From contig CANNGL010000005.1 in assembly GCA_947504205.1 (NCBI GenBank), positions 118,751 to 182,750 of the forward strand: 64,000 nt of DNA, read 5' to 3'. Positions 26,816 to 34,368 of this stretch are shown here, in pieces. Position 1 is the first letter of the stretch, and every line of letters begins with the position of its first letter. This stretch comes from an uncultured Litoreibacter sp. Lineage in GTDB: Bacteria; Pseudomonadota; Alphaproteobacteria; Rhodobacterales; Rhodobacteraceae. Below the pieces are notes generated by a model, which saw only the letters and a list, made by a program, of their open reading frames with translations, made no database searches and was not told the origin of the DNA. The position numbers and the translations under genes are program-made.

Positions 26816-27628
26816 TTATTGAGCGACTTGGTCGGCCCACTCTTCGGTGGCGAACCAATAGTTGTGACGCTCTTCCAGCCAACCTGTGCGCCATTGTTGC
26901 GCAATCCAGTTGTTGAAGTAGTTCAGCGCATCGGGATCACCCTTGCGCATCACGAAGCCTTCGCCGCGTGGATCGAACAAATCACCTTCGACGACCGTCA
27001 GCACTTCGGGGTTGCGCCCGGCTTCGCGGTTCGGCGTAGGTTGGGAGGCCATGGTGGCGTGCGCATTGCCGTTCAGGACTTCTTGGGTCGACGCTCCGTC
27101 CTCATCGAACAGCAGCAAATTCGCCTTGGGAAAGTTTTCGGCGATGACCACTGCCGGGGTGGCTCCGCGCCGGGCGGCAAAGGTTACGTCAGGAGAGTTC
27201 ATATCCTCCAGAGACATGCCAGCCGTCATTTCCTTATTGGCCAGAATGGCCAAGCCTGTGAACGCATAAGGGTTCGAGAAGTTGACGGTCAGGTTGCGCT
27301 GCGGCGTGTAGGACATGCCCGAGATGATCACATCAAAATTGCCGGAAACAAGCGCGGGAATGATGCCGTCCCAGGCGGTGGGGACAAACTCGACCTCGAC
27401 CCCCATATCTTCAGCCAGCTGGCGCCCGACATCCAGTTCGTAGCCAATCAGATCGCCATTCTTGTCGCGCATCGACCACGGCACGAATAGTGAAAGACCG
27501 ATGCGGATAACACCATCCTGTTTGATCGTCTCGATCACAGACTGGTCCTGTGCGCTGGCTGGCAGGCCAAGGCCTACGGCTGTCACTGCGGCCAGGGCGA
27601 GCCCAAATACTCTTCTGGGAAATTTCAT
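26816..27628 (-). CDS. Amino-acid ABC transporter substrate-binding protein (family 3)
   Basis: A periplasmic binding protein of 270 residues. A signal peptide occupies residues 1-27 (FGLALAAVTAVGLG, cleavage near ASAQ). The family-3 pattern follows: IRIGLSLFVPWSMRD, GYELDVGRQLAEDMG, WDGIIPALVSGNFDVIISGMSYTPQR. A clear GGAGG lies before the ATG. Ligand residues cannot be tied to one amino acid; the operon context suggests an amino-acid-like or N-methylated substrate of the island. The gene is followed by a strong hairpin consistent with elevated expression. Confidence 0.93.
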   Translation of the reverse strand: MKFPRRVFGLALAAVTAVGLGLPASAQDQSVIETIKQDGVIRIGLSLFVPWSMRDKNGDLIGYELDVGRQLAEDMGVEVEFVPTAWDGIIPALVSGNFDVIISGMSYTPQRNLTVNFSNPYAFTGLAILANKEMTAGMSLEDMNSPDVTFAARRGATPAVVIAENFPKANLLLFDEDGASTQEVLNGNAHATMASQPTPNREAGRNPEVLTVVEGDLFDPRGEGFVMRKGDPDALNYFNNWIAQQWRTGWLEERHNYWFATEEWADQVAQ

Positions 27629-27664
27629 GGTTACCTCCTTGTAGGTGTGAGCGGTTGTTTTGGG

Positions 27665-28513
27665 TTATTGATCGACGGCATATCTCCGCTCGAGATAGCT
27701 AACGCCGACAGACAGGATCAGGGTCACGACCATGTAGACCATGGCGACGGTGAACCAGATTTCGAAACTCATGTAGGTGTCGGAAATGATGTTGCGGCCA
27801 AAGGTAGTCAGTTCAGCCACGGCAATAACGCTGACGATTGCAGATGATTTTACGAGGTGTACGACTTCACCCGTCATCGGGGGCAACATGAAGCGCACCG
27901 ACTGGGGCAAGATGATGTAGCGATAGGTTTGCCCGGTGCTCATGCCGATGGATTTGGCGGCCTCCCATTGGCCCTTGTGCACAGCATTTATGCCCGCTCT
28001 CAGTATCTCAGAGATCAAAGCTGAGTGGAATACAGCCAATGTCAGGATGGAAGCCGTGTAGCGGTCAAAACCGAAGATCGGCCCGAGCACGTAGTAGAAG
28101 AGATAGAGGAGAACGAGTAGGGGGATGTTGCGGATGAATTCGAGGTATCCGATCGCCACAGCGGACCCTATGACGAGACCGGACAAGCGCAGCAACGCCA
28201 CCAGAAGACCCAATAGAGAGGCAAGGATAAACGCGGTGATCGAAAGCTGCAGCGTTGCTCCTAGACCGATCAGCAACTCGCCAAATTGGAAGCCGTCATC
28301 GGTGAAACTGTAAATATATTGCGGGACGCGGTACCACTGCCAGTTGTACCCCATGTTTTGAGCGCCGGTGAATGAACCCCATACAATCATCCCGATCACG
28401 ATCACATAAATCGCCACCGACACCACCGTTGAGCCAAAGAACCGCTGTATTGCTGGCGGTTGCGGCAATGGCTGGCCCTTCATGCCTGGGGTTTCGGTCA
28501 GGCTCACGTTCAA
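27665..28513 (-). CDS. Polar amino-acid ABC transporter permease
   Basis: A 282-residue permease with the ABC permease coupling loop (EAAKSIGMSTGQTYRYIILPQS) and about five to six membrane helices. The N-terminal 30 residues are polar. It is translationally coupled to the ATPase (4-nt overlap) and lies 36 nt before the binding-protein gene. It pairs with the permease at 25876 in a heteromeric channel. Confidence 0.92.
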   Translation of the reverse strand: MNVSLTETPGMKGQPLPQPPAIQRFFGSTVVSVAIYVIVIGMIVWGSFTGAQNMGYNWQWYRVPQYIYSFTDDGFQFGELLIGLGATLQLSITAFILASLLGLLVALLRLSGLVIGSAVAIGYLEFIRNIPLLVLLYLFYYVLGPIFGFDRYTASILTLAVFHSALISEILRAGINAVHKGQWEAAKSIGMSTGQTYRYIILPQSVRFMLPPMTGEVVHLVKSSAIVSVIAVAELTTFGRNIISDTYMSFEIWFTVAMVYMVVTLILSVGVSYLERRYAVDQ

Positions 28514-29256
28514 TGCTCCAGAATTTGATCTAGGAACATACGGCAGCGCTCTGAGGAGGGGTTCGTAAAGAACTGTTCTGGCGGCGAAACTTCGACAATC
28601 TGGCCGTCCTCCATGAACACCATCGTATCAGCGACCTTGCGGGCGAAACCCATCTCGTGGGTTACCACAACCATGGTCATGCCAGTCTCAGCAAGTTCGA
28701 CCATCACATCCAGCACTTCGTTGATCATTTCAGGATCAAGGGCGGATGTTGGTTCATCAAAGAGCATGATCCGGGTCTCCATGCACAAAGATCGAGCAAT
28801 TGCGACGCGTTGTTGCTGACCACCTGACAGCTGCGCTGGATACTTATCTGCCTGTTCCGGGATGTGGACCCGCTGCAAATAGTTGCGCGCGGTTTCCTCG
28901 GCTTGGGCTTGACTGATCTTGCGAACCTTCATTGGGCCGATGGTTAGGTTTTCCAGAACAGTCAGGTGCGGAAAGAGATTGAACTGCTGGAACACCATCC
29001 CAACTTCCTGACGCAAGTCGCGGATTTCCTTGGAGTGTTCGTGAACCTCGATCCCATCGATCACCAGCTTCCCGGAGTTGTGCCATTCCAGTCCGTTGAA
29101 GCATCTGATCAAAGTAGATTTTCCAGATCCTGATGGACCACAGATCACCATTTTCTGACCAGAATGCACTGTGAGATTGACGTCCTTCAGTGCGTGGAAG
29201 GTACCGTAGAATTTGTCGAGGTTAGTGGCCTCGATTATCGGCGTGGATCCGGTCAT
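28510..29256 (-). CDS. Polar amino-acid ABC transporter ATP-binding protein
   Basis: A 248-residue ATPase from ATG 29256. Walker A is GPSGSGKST, the signature is LSGGQQQRVAIARS and Walker B is IMLFDEPTSALDPEM. This set is typical of GlnQ/HisP proteins that energise polar amino-acid import. The 29 upstream codons to 29343 do not resemble the family. It is first in the operon and diverges from the peroxidase-like gene. A motif shared with the sox and aminotransferase promoters lies between (29395). Confidence 0.95.
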   Translation of the reverse strand: MTGSTPIIEATNLDKFYGTFHALKDVNLTVHSGQKMVICGPSGSGKSTLIRCFNGLEWHNSGKLVIDGIEVHEHSKEIRDLRQEVGMVFQQFNLFPHLTVLENLTIGPMKVRKISQAQAEETARNYLQRVHIPEQADKYPAQLSGGQQQRVAIARSLCMETRIMLFDEPTSALDPEMINEVLDVMVELAETGMTMVVVTHEMGFARKVADTMVFMEDGQIVEVSPPEQFFTNPSSERCRMFLDQILEH

Positions 29257-29394
29257 GGCTGCCTTGTCGAGTTGATGGGGTATGCCCAAGTTTGTCTGCC
29301 GGTGAACCGGGGGCGAAAGTCGTGGGAAGTACGGCCGTGGCAAGCAGACAAGGGTGCAGATTCCCGAAAATTTGTTGCACGTTGTTTAATACGG

Positions 29395-29409
29395 TTGCGT
29401 AATATGCAA
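29395..29409. promoter_or_regulatory. Operator-like motif (site B), ABC operon/peroxidase divergent promoter
   Basis: TTGCGTAATATGCAA is a near-perfect dyad (TTGC and GCAA arms) in the 233-bp gap between two divergent operons. It agrees with site A at 24284 in the first 14 positions except for three transitions, and with site C at 34286. The downstream plus-strand operon encodes an XRE-cupin regulator. Confidence 0.6.
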
Positions 29410-29489
29410 TATTCGTCAATAAAAATTTGTGCAGTCTTGTATGCCGGTCGAGGCTGACAATTGATTTTAAGAACAAAAGGGAGACCGCC

Positions 29490-30068
29490 ATGTCCGCTTG
29501 GATCCGCATGATTTCTGATGAGGATGCCAGCGACACGCTTAAGGCAGCGCTTGATCTTGCACGCACACCGCATGGAACGGTTGATAATGTGATGCGTGTT
29601 CATTCGTTGCGACCCAGCACAATGAATGGGCATGTGGTCCTTTACCGCGCCTGCCTGCATGATGCGTCCAATGCGGTCCCGATGTGGTTTCAGGAAGTGA
29701 TCAGCTCCTATGTGTCGACGTTGAATGAGTGCCCGTACTCGTATGCCAACCATTGGTCGAATGCGCGTCATCTCATTGGGGATGAAGCGCGCGCCGACGA
29801 GGTTGAGGCTGCGTTGCAGGCGCATGCTCCCGAGAATGCCTTTGATGGTGCGCAGCTTGCCGCTTTGCGTTACTCTGAAAAACTGACATGTGATCCCGGG
29901 AAGATGGTCGAGGCTGATGTCGTCGAGCTGCGTGAGGCAGGCTGGGACGACGGCGAGATTTTGGAAATCAACCAAATCATTTGCTATTTCAATTATGCCA
30001 ACCGCCTTCTCAACGGGCTTGGTGTGACGACGGCTGGCGATGTCGTAGGCTATTACAAGAAAGACTGA
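29490..30068 (+). CDS. Peroxidase-related / carboxymuconolactone decarboxylase (AhpD-like) family protein
   Basis: A 192-residue all-helical protein of the AhpD/CMD superfamily. The usual active site ExxxCxxCxxxH is altered: the local sequence is NECPYSYANHW (Cys81, His88), and the second catalytic Cys is Ser84. Classical thiol-peroxidase activity is thus doubtful. ATG 29490 has AAAGGGAG upstream. It heads an operon with an XRE-cupin regulator and a MATE exporter, and its promoter region carries site B. Such proteins often sit beside amine or aromatic catabolic genes. The function here is unknown. Confidence 0.75.
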   Translation: MSAWIRMISDEDASDTLKAALDLARTPHGTVDNVMRVHSLRPSTMNGHVVLYRACLHDASNAVPMWFQEVISSYVSTLNECPYSYANHWSNARHLIGDEARADEVEAALQAHAPENAFDGAQLAALRYSEKLTCDPGKMVEADVVELREAGWDDGEILEINQIICYFNYANRLLNGLGVTTAGDVVGYYKKD

Positions 30069-30074
30069 AGCAAG

Positions 30075-30662
30075 ATGAGTGCCGACCCTCCGGCGAGAAA
30101 GATCGACCGGGCCATTGGGGCCTCGTTGAAGGAGTTGCGCCAGCAGCGGGGGCAGTCGGCACGCTTTCTGGCGGAGCAATCGGGCATTTCGCCTGCCATG
30201 GTTAGTCGGATTGAGAATGGCTTGGTGTCGCCGTCGATTGGAACGTTGGCGGCTTTGGCAGATGCGCTCGAAGTCCCAATTGTGTCGCTGTTCCGCGAGG
30301 CGCGTACTGACCACACGGATTATACCCTTGTGCGCGATGGAGAAGGGTTGAAATCGACCCGCATCTCTGACGGGCATAACCATGAATACATTAATCTGGC
30401 GACCCATGTCAGGAAGGACCTGCGGTTTTTGGCGCGGCGGGTGATCTTGACCCGGGACGGTGGCAAGCCTCCGACTTATGTCGGCCACGGGGTCGTCTTT
30501 TTGCAGGCGTTGGAGGGGGAGGCGATCTATCGTTATGGTCAGTCGCGTCTGACCCTTTGTACCGGTGACACCCTTAGCCTTGATGCTGAACTTAACCACG
30601 GGTTCGTCGAAATCCTGACCGACACCTTCGTATTTCTGTCCGTTCAGGCCGAAAGGCCTTAA
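30075..30662 (+). CDS. XRE-family regulator with C-terminal cupin (second paralogue)
   Basis: A 195-residue regulator with helix-turn-helix at about 20-75 (FLAEQSGISPAMVSRIENGL) and cupin domain at about 125-190 (GHGVVFLQALEGEAIYRYG, LCTGDTLSLDAELNHGFVEI). It resembles the gene at 24367 across the whole length. It lies 6 nt after the peroxidase-related gene and 6 nt before the MATE gene. Binding to the TTRCRTRAWRTGCAW sites is a reasonable guess, since each cupin regulator gene sits near such a site. Confidence 0.87.
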   Translation: MSADPPARKIDRAIGASLKELRQQRGQSARFLAEQSGISPAMVSRIENGLVSPSIGTLAALADALEVPIVSLFREARTDHTDYTLVRDGEGLKSTRISDGHNHEYINLATHVRKDLRFLARRVILTRDGGKPPTYVGHGVVFLQALEGEAIYRYGQSRLTLCTGDTLSLDAELNHGFVEILTDTFVFLSVQAERP

Positions 30663-30668
30663 GTCGTC

Positions 30669-32045
30669 ATGGCAGCGCCCATTGATCTCGATCTGACCCA
30701 AGGATCGATTGGTGGACATTTTCGCACGCTCGCTGTTCCAGCGGCCTTGGGCATGCTTTTCAGCACGCTGTATAACATCGTTGATATCTTCTTCGCCGGC
30801 ATGTTGTCGACGAGTGCGCAGGCCGGACTGGCGCTGGGCTACCAAGCCTTCTACATCGCTATGTCGGTCGGATTTGGGTTGGGTGCCGCGATGGGCGCGC
30901 TTGTAGGGAACGCGCTGGGTGCAGGCAATCGGCCCCGGGCGCGCAGGCTTGCGGCGCAAGGCATGAGCTTTGGTGTGGTCGCCGCAGTGATCCTTGCCTT
31001 GAGTGGATTGTGGTACGGACCCGCTGTGATCACTCTGGTCAGCGAGCCGGGTGATTATCGTGATGCAGGTATACGGTATTTCTTGCTCCTCTCGCTCGCG
31101 GTGCCAGGCTTTCTGCTGGCTTATGCCTGCAACGGAATCTTGCAGGCTCATGGCGATGCCAAGTCGTTTCAACGCGCCCTTATGGCCGCATTCTTTGTCA
31201 ATATCGCCCTGAACCCCTTGATGATTTTTGGGCTGCCAGGGGTGGTGCCGGGTCTTGGATTTGACGGGTTGGCCGCATCCACCGTAGTTAGCCAATCTGG
31301 TGTTATGATCTATCTGATCGTGCAGGTACTGCGGCGGCGGAACATGGCGCGGGTCAGGCGTGCCAATTTTGTACCGAGGCTTGAAAAATACCGCGAGATT
31401 GCGATGCAGGCCCTTCCGGTTGCAGTGTCCATGCTGGTCATGTTTCTGGCAGGTTTTGTAATGCAATTCGCATTGAAAGGATTTGGCGAACACGCGGTTG
31501 CGGGCTTTGGCGTGGCCATTCGGCTGGAACAGATATTGCTTCTGCCTGTGTTGGGGATGACCGGGGCGTTGTTGCCCATCGCTGCCCAGAATTTTGGTGC
31601 CCAAAATCACGACCGCGTCCGCGAGGCCGTCTTCTATTGTTGGAAGATTGGCTTGATGATGACAGCCGTCGCTTGCCCACTTCTCTGGATCTTTGGTGAG
31701 TTCTTTCTGGGGCTGTTCACCGATGATCCGGAGGTCATTCGGGTTGGATACGACTATCTTCGTGTCGATAGTTCGATCCTGCCCGCCTACATGATGCTCT
31801 TTTCGATAAACTCTTTTTTGCAAGCGTTGAAACGGCCGATCTGGACAGTTTGGATCAGTCTTTATCGGCAAGCATTCGGTATCGCGTTCTTTGTATGGCT
31901 TTTTGTCGGGATCTGGAATTTCAGTGAGATCGGTGTCTGGTTCGGAGTGGCTTGTGCCGTGCTCAGCGGGTGGGCTCTGGCGATCCTGATCGCTACTCAA
32001 GTTGCCCGCCGCGAAATCGGTGGATTGTGGGTGAGCAGACCGTAG
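30669..32045 (+). CDS. MATE family multidrug/organic cation exporter
   Basis: A 458-residue integral membrane protein with about twelve helices in two related halves. Family signs are LGMLFSTLYNIVDIFFAGML, the LGAAMGALVGNALGAGNRPRARR loop and the second-half FAGFVMQFALKGF helix. It is last in the peroxidase-XRE-MATE operon. Export of a toxic intermediate or analogue of the island's substrate is plausible but not shown. Its stop lies 4 nt from the convergent ThDP gene stop. A 941-codon open frame on the opposite strand is only a shadow. Confidence 0.9.
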   Translation: MAAPIDLDLTQGSIGGHFRTLAVPAALGMLFSTLYNIVDIFFAGMLSTSAQAGLALGYQAFYIAMSVGFGLGAAMGALVGNALGAGNRPRARRLAAQGMSFGVVAAVILALSGLWYGPAVITLVSEPGDYRDAGIRYFLLLSLAVPGFLLAYACNGILQAHGDAKSFQRALMAAFFVNIALNPLMIFGLPGVVPGLGFDGLAASTVVSQSGVMIYLIVQVLRRRNMARVRRANFVPRLEKYREIAMQALPVAVSMLVMFLAGFVMQFALKGFGEHAVAGFGVAIRLEQILLLPVLGMTGALLPIAAQNFGAQNHDRVREAVFYCWKIGLMMTAVACPLLWIFGEFFLGLFTDDPEVIRVGYDYLRVDSSILPAYMMLFSINSFLQALKRPIWTVWISLYRQAFGIAFFVWLFVGIWNFSEIGVWFGVACAVLSGWALAILIATQVARREIGGLWVSRP

Positions 32046-32049
32046 GGTT

Positions 32050-32625
32050 TCAGCGCGAACGATTGAGTGCATCTTCAAACCTATGCCGTGCTGCTGCGCT
32101 ATGGATGTAGTCGTAGTCGCGCGGGTAGGGCGCCCCGGGTACGATATCCAGCTCGATAAATTGCGGGCCTTGAGTTGCCATCAGTTGGGGAAGGGCGTCG
32201 CTGAACGTAACAAACTCGTCGAACCGATGGCTCGACGGATATCCAGCAGCTCGGGCGAGCGTGGCGAAATCGACGTTGCCCCCACCAGGTAGCGGCTGCG
32301 CTCCATTTACCTCGTACATGTGATTGGAAAATACGTAGTGGTGCAGGTTGGTAACTTTTGTTCCTGCAATGGTCACCAGAGTGCCCAAGTTCATTAGAAG
32401 ACTGCCATCGCCATCAAAGACAAACACGCGCCGTTCCGGATTGGCTAGCGCCAAACCTAACCCGTGGGAACTTGCTTGGCCCATCGCACCAACGGCCACA
32501 TAGTTTAGATCGCGCGGGTTGAGTGCTAACCAGTCAAAGTTTGTCTGATAGACGGCGACAACGATATCATCGTCCAGCACGTGATCTCTTAAAGCCAATA
32601 GCGCTTTGTCTCGTGCAATGCTCAT
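32050..32625 (-). CDS. ThDP-dependent 2-oxoacid decarboxylase, pyrophosphate-binding subunit
   Basis: A 191-residue protein matching the C-terminal half of split decarboxylases such as sulfopyruvate decarboxylase ComE or phosphonopyruvate decarboxylase. The ThDP/Mg2+ motif begins at Gly72-Asp73-Gly74 (FVFDGDGSLLMNLG) and ends near Asn101. Its partner PYR domain is encoded just upstream with a 4-nt overlap. With the aminotransferase before them, the three genes could turn an amino acid into a 2-oxoacid and then an aldehyde. Neither sulfonate nor phosphonate genes are nearby, so the substrate is open. Confidence 0.82.
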   Translation of the reverse strand: MSIARDKALLALRDHVLDDDIVVAVYQTNFDWLALNPRDLNYVAVGAMGQASSHGLGLALANPERRVFVFDGDGSLLMNLGTLVTIAGTKVTNLHHYVFSNHMYEVNGAQPLPGGGNVDFATLARAAGYPSSHRFDEFVTFSDALPQLMATQGPQFIELDIVPGAPYPRDYDYIHSAAARHRFEDALNRSR

Positions 32626-33173
32626 CGTGAAGGTGCCTTTGGCGGTCGGCCCACCAGAAAGATATGCGGGCGCGATGCGGCATAGGCGGCGTCGACGGCT
32701 CCAGCGATATGATGTTCATCGCCGGGTTCTTCGATCAGCGAATGAGACAATTCCATTGCCTCAAGTACAGGTTGAATAATGCGCACGCCGTAAGCCCCGG
32801 AGTGTTCGGGGCGCAGATGTGGCTCCTTTCCCAGTAGCCCAACAAGCATCACAACTGGCCGTTGATAGTCCACACCGATCGCGCGGATCGCATTGAGGGA
32901 ATCCATCAGCCCGGTTTGTTGCATCATCAGCATCGCACGAGTCCCGTTGTAAGACATGGCGGCGCAGATCGAGACGCCTTCATCTTCCTTGCAGAGACGG
33001 GTCAGGCGAAATGCTGGGTCGCGAGAGACCGGCCACAGCAAGCCATCGCTGGTTACTATGTCGGGCACCGCAACGATTTCGCGAATGTCCGCGCGTTTGA
33101 GCTCGGCAATAATTGCCGCGCCGTCGGGTGTCGGAACCGCCGAATAGTCGGTCTTTTGTGTGCCAGCAACCAT
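32622..33173 (-). CDS. ThDP-dependent 2-oxoacid decarboxylase, PYR-domain subunit
   Basis: A 183-residue protein matching the N-terminal half of ComDE/phosphonopyruvate-type decarboxylases. The acidic KEDEG cluster at residues 62-66 is at the position of the catalytic glutamate that activates ThDP, followed by VSICAAMSYNGTRAMLMMQ. Its ATG directly abuts the aminotransferase stop (0 nt), and its stop overlaps the partner subunit by 4 nt, so the three proteins are made together. Whether the product is an aldehyde or the pair joins a different carboligation is unknown. Confidence 0.8.
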   Translation of the reverse strand: MVAGTQKTDYSAVPTPDGAAIIAELKRADIREIVAVPDIVTSDGLLWPVSRDPAFRLTRLCKEDEGVSICAAMSYNGTRAMLMMQQTGLMDSLNAIRAIGVDYQRPVVMLVGLLGKEPHLRPEHSGAYGVRIIQPVLEAMELSHSLIEEPGDEHHIAGAVDAAYAASRPHIFLVGRPPKAPSR

Positions 33174-34259
33174 TTACGCTTGCCTATCAAGAAATGTGCC
33201 GATGGCGCGCAGACAAGATGCATTTTCACCGGGCAAACCCAGCGTGATCCGGATGTAGTCGGCGTAAGCAGGTGCTGCGAAGCGGCGGATCAGAATGCCC
33301 TGTGTCCTAAGAAAATCTTCGAGGGCTTTTGCTTGACCGGGAACGTGCACCAGCAGGAAATTGGTTTGGCTTGGAACAACTTTCAGGCCCATGCTGCTCA
33401 GCTGGTCGGCTACAAGTCGACGTTGAGCGGCGTTCTCGCTACGTACCATACGGATGTGGGCCTGATCTTCCAGTGCCGCTAAGGTCGCTGCGGCTGAAAC
33501 CGTGGTGAGCGGAAACGTCACCCCGACCTTATGGATCACGTTGATGATATTTCGGGGGCCAAAGACCCAACCAACGCGTGCGCCTGCGAGTCCGTAGATC
33601 TTGGAAAACGTGTGGCTCACGATTACATTTCCGGCCTCCGAGGCGAGAACCCGACCAGGTTCGTAGTCAGCCGCATCGACATATTCCTCGTAGGCGCAAT
33701 CGAGTACCAAGAGTACGTTCTCGGGGAGGGCCGCGTGCAATCGGCGGACTTCTTGTCCCGACAGATAGGTGCCTGCCGGGTTCTCGGGGTTCGCGAGATA
33801 GACAATGCGCGTGCGCGGGTTCATAGCCGCGAGCATCTCGTCAACCGAGGGCACAAGGTTATCGTCGGGAACCGAGACAACCTCCGCGTCATTGGCGAAG
33901 GCGTAGTTGGGCACTTTGAGGTAGCCGTTCTTTGTTCTGATCAGATTGTCACCCGGTGCCAAATACGCCCGCGCGACACGCGCCAGCAAATCGTCAGAGC
34001 CGTAACCGATTGCGATCTTGGTGGGATCTAGTCCCTGCGCCGCACCAATGGCCGGGCACATCAGGCGATCGGGAAATTCTAGGTAACGCTGGGTTTCCGT
34101 CACCGCAGCGCGCATGGCCTCCAATGCGTTTGGGCTGGCCCCATAAGCGCTTTCGTTTGAATGCAGCAATATTGCAGGCGCTCGCTCATCCCCGAGATCA
34201 CCACCCAGCATGTGAGCTTTGATCTGCATCGTCCCTGGACGTGGCGTGGGTGCTGACAT
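33174..34259 (-). CDS. PLP-dependent class I/II aminotransferase, HisC-like
   Basis: A 361-residue aminotransferase. The PLP lysine is Lys220 (SHTFSKIYGLAGARVGW); NPENPAGTY at about 158 and DCAYEEY at 187-193 are typical. It is like histidinol-phosphate aminotransferase, but the operon is catabolic, so a broader substrate is likely. ATG 34259 has GGGAG a few nt upstream; the frame extends to 34466 across the divergent promoter, and that part is not protein-like. It heads the aminotransferase-ThDP operon and faces the deacylase operon across a motif at 34286. Confidence 0.88.
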   Translation of the reverse strand: MSAPTPRPGTMQIKAHMLGGDLGDERAPAILLHSNESAYGASPNALEAMRAAVTETQRYLEFPDRLMCPAIGAAQGLDPTKIAIGYGSDDLLARVARAYLAPGDNLIRTKNGYLKVPNYAFANDAEVVSVPDDNLVPSVDEMLAAMNPRTRIVYLANPENPAGTYLSGQEVRRLHAALPENVLLVLDCAYEEYVDAADYEPGRVLASEAGNVIVSHTFSKIYGLAGARVGWVFGPRNIINVIHKVGVTFPLTTVSAAATLAALEDQAHIRMVRSENAAQRRLVADQLSSMGLKVVPSQTNFLLVHVPGQAKALEDFLRTQGILIRRFAAPAYADYIRITLGLPGENASCLRAIGTFLDRQA

Positions 34260-34285
34260 GCGATCTCCCTCGTTGAGGCTAATAA

Positions 34286-34300
34286 TTACATGAAATGCAA
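34286..34300. promoter_or_regulatory. Operator-like motif (site C), aminotransferase/deacylase divergent promoter
   Basis: TTACATGAAATGCAA, a dyad with one G-T pairing exception, lies in the 109-bp gap 26 nt from the aminotransferase ATG. It matches sites A and B under TTRCRTRAWRTGCAW. The gap is rich in A and T. Confidence 0.5.
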
Positions 34301-34368
34301 AAAATGAAAGTTCAAATTCAAAAATATTATGGTACGTTTTCGAGATATGAAGGAGAACTGACCCTCCG

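Noticed and set aside
29253-32078. A 941-codon open frame on the minus strand
   Set aside because: It lies antisense to the peroxidase-like, XRE-cupin and MATE genes, all of which have clear families. Its product is rich in His, Arg, Gln and Pro without any domain, as expected for a reverse-strand shadow in GC-rich DNA.
32050-33173. Sulfopyruvate decarboxylase for coenzyme M-type or sulfonate metabolism
   Set aside because: The fold matches, but no sulfonate genes (xsc, pta, suyAB, comABC) lie in the window, so the substrate is left open.
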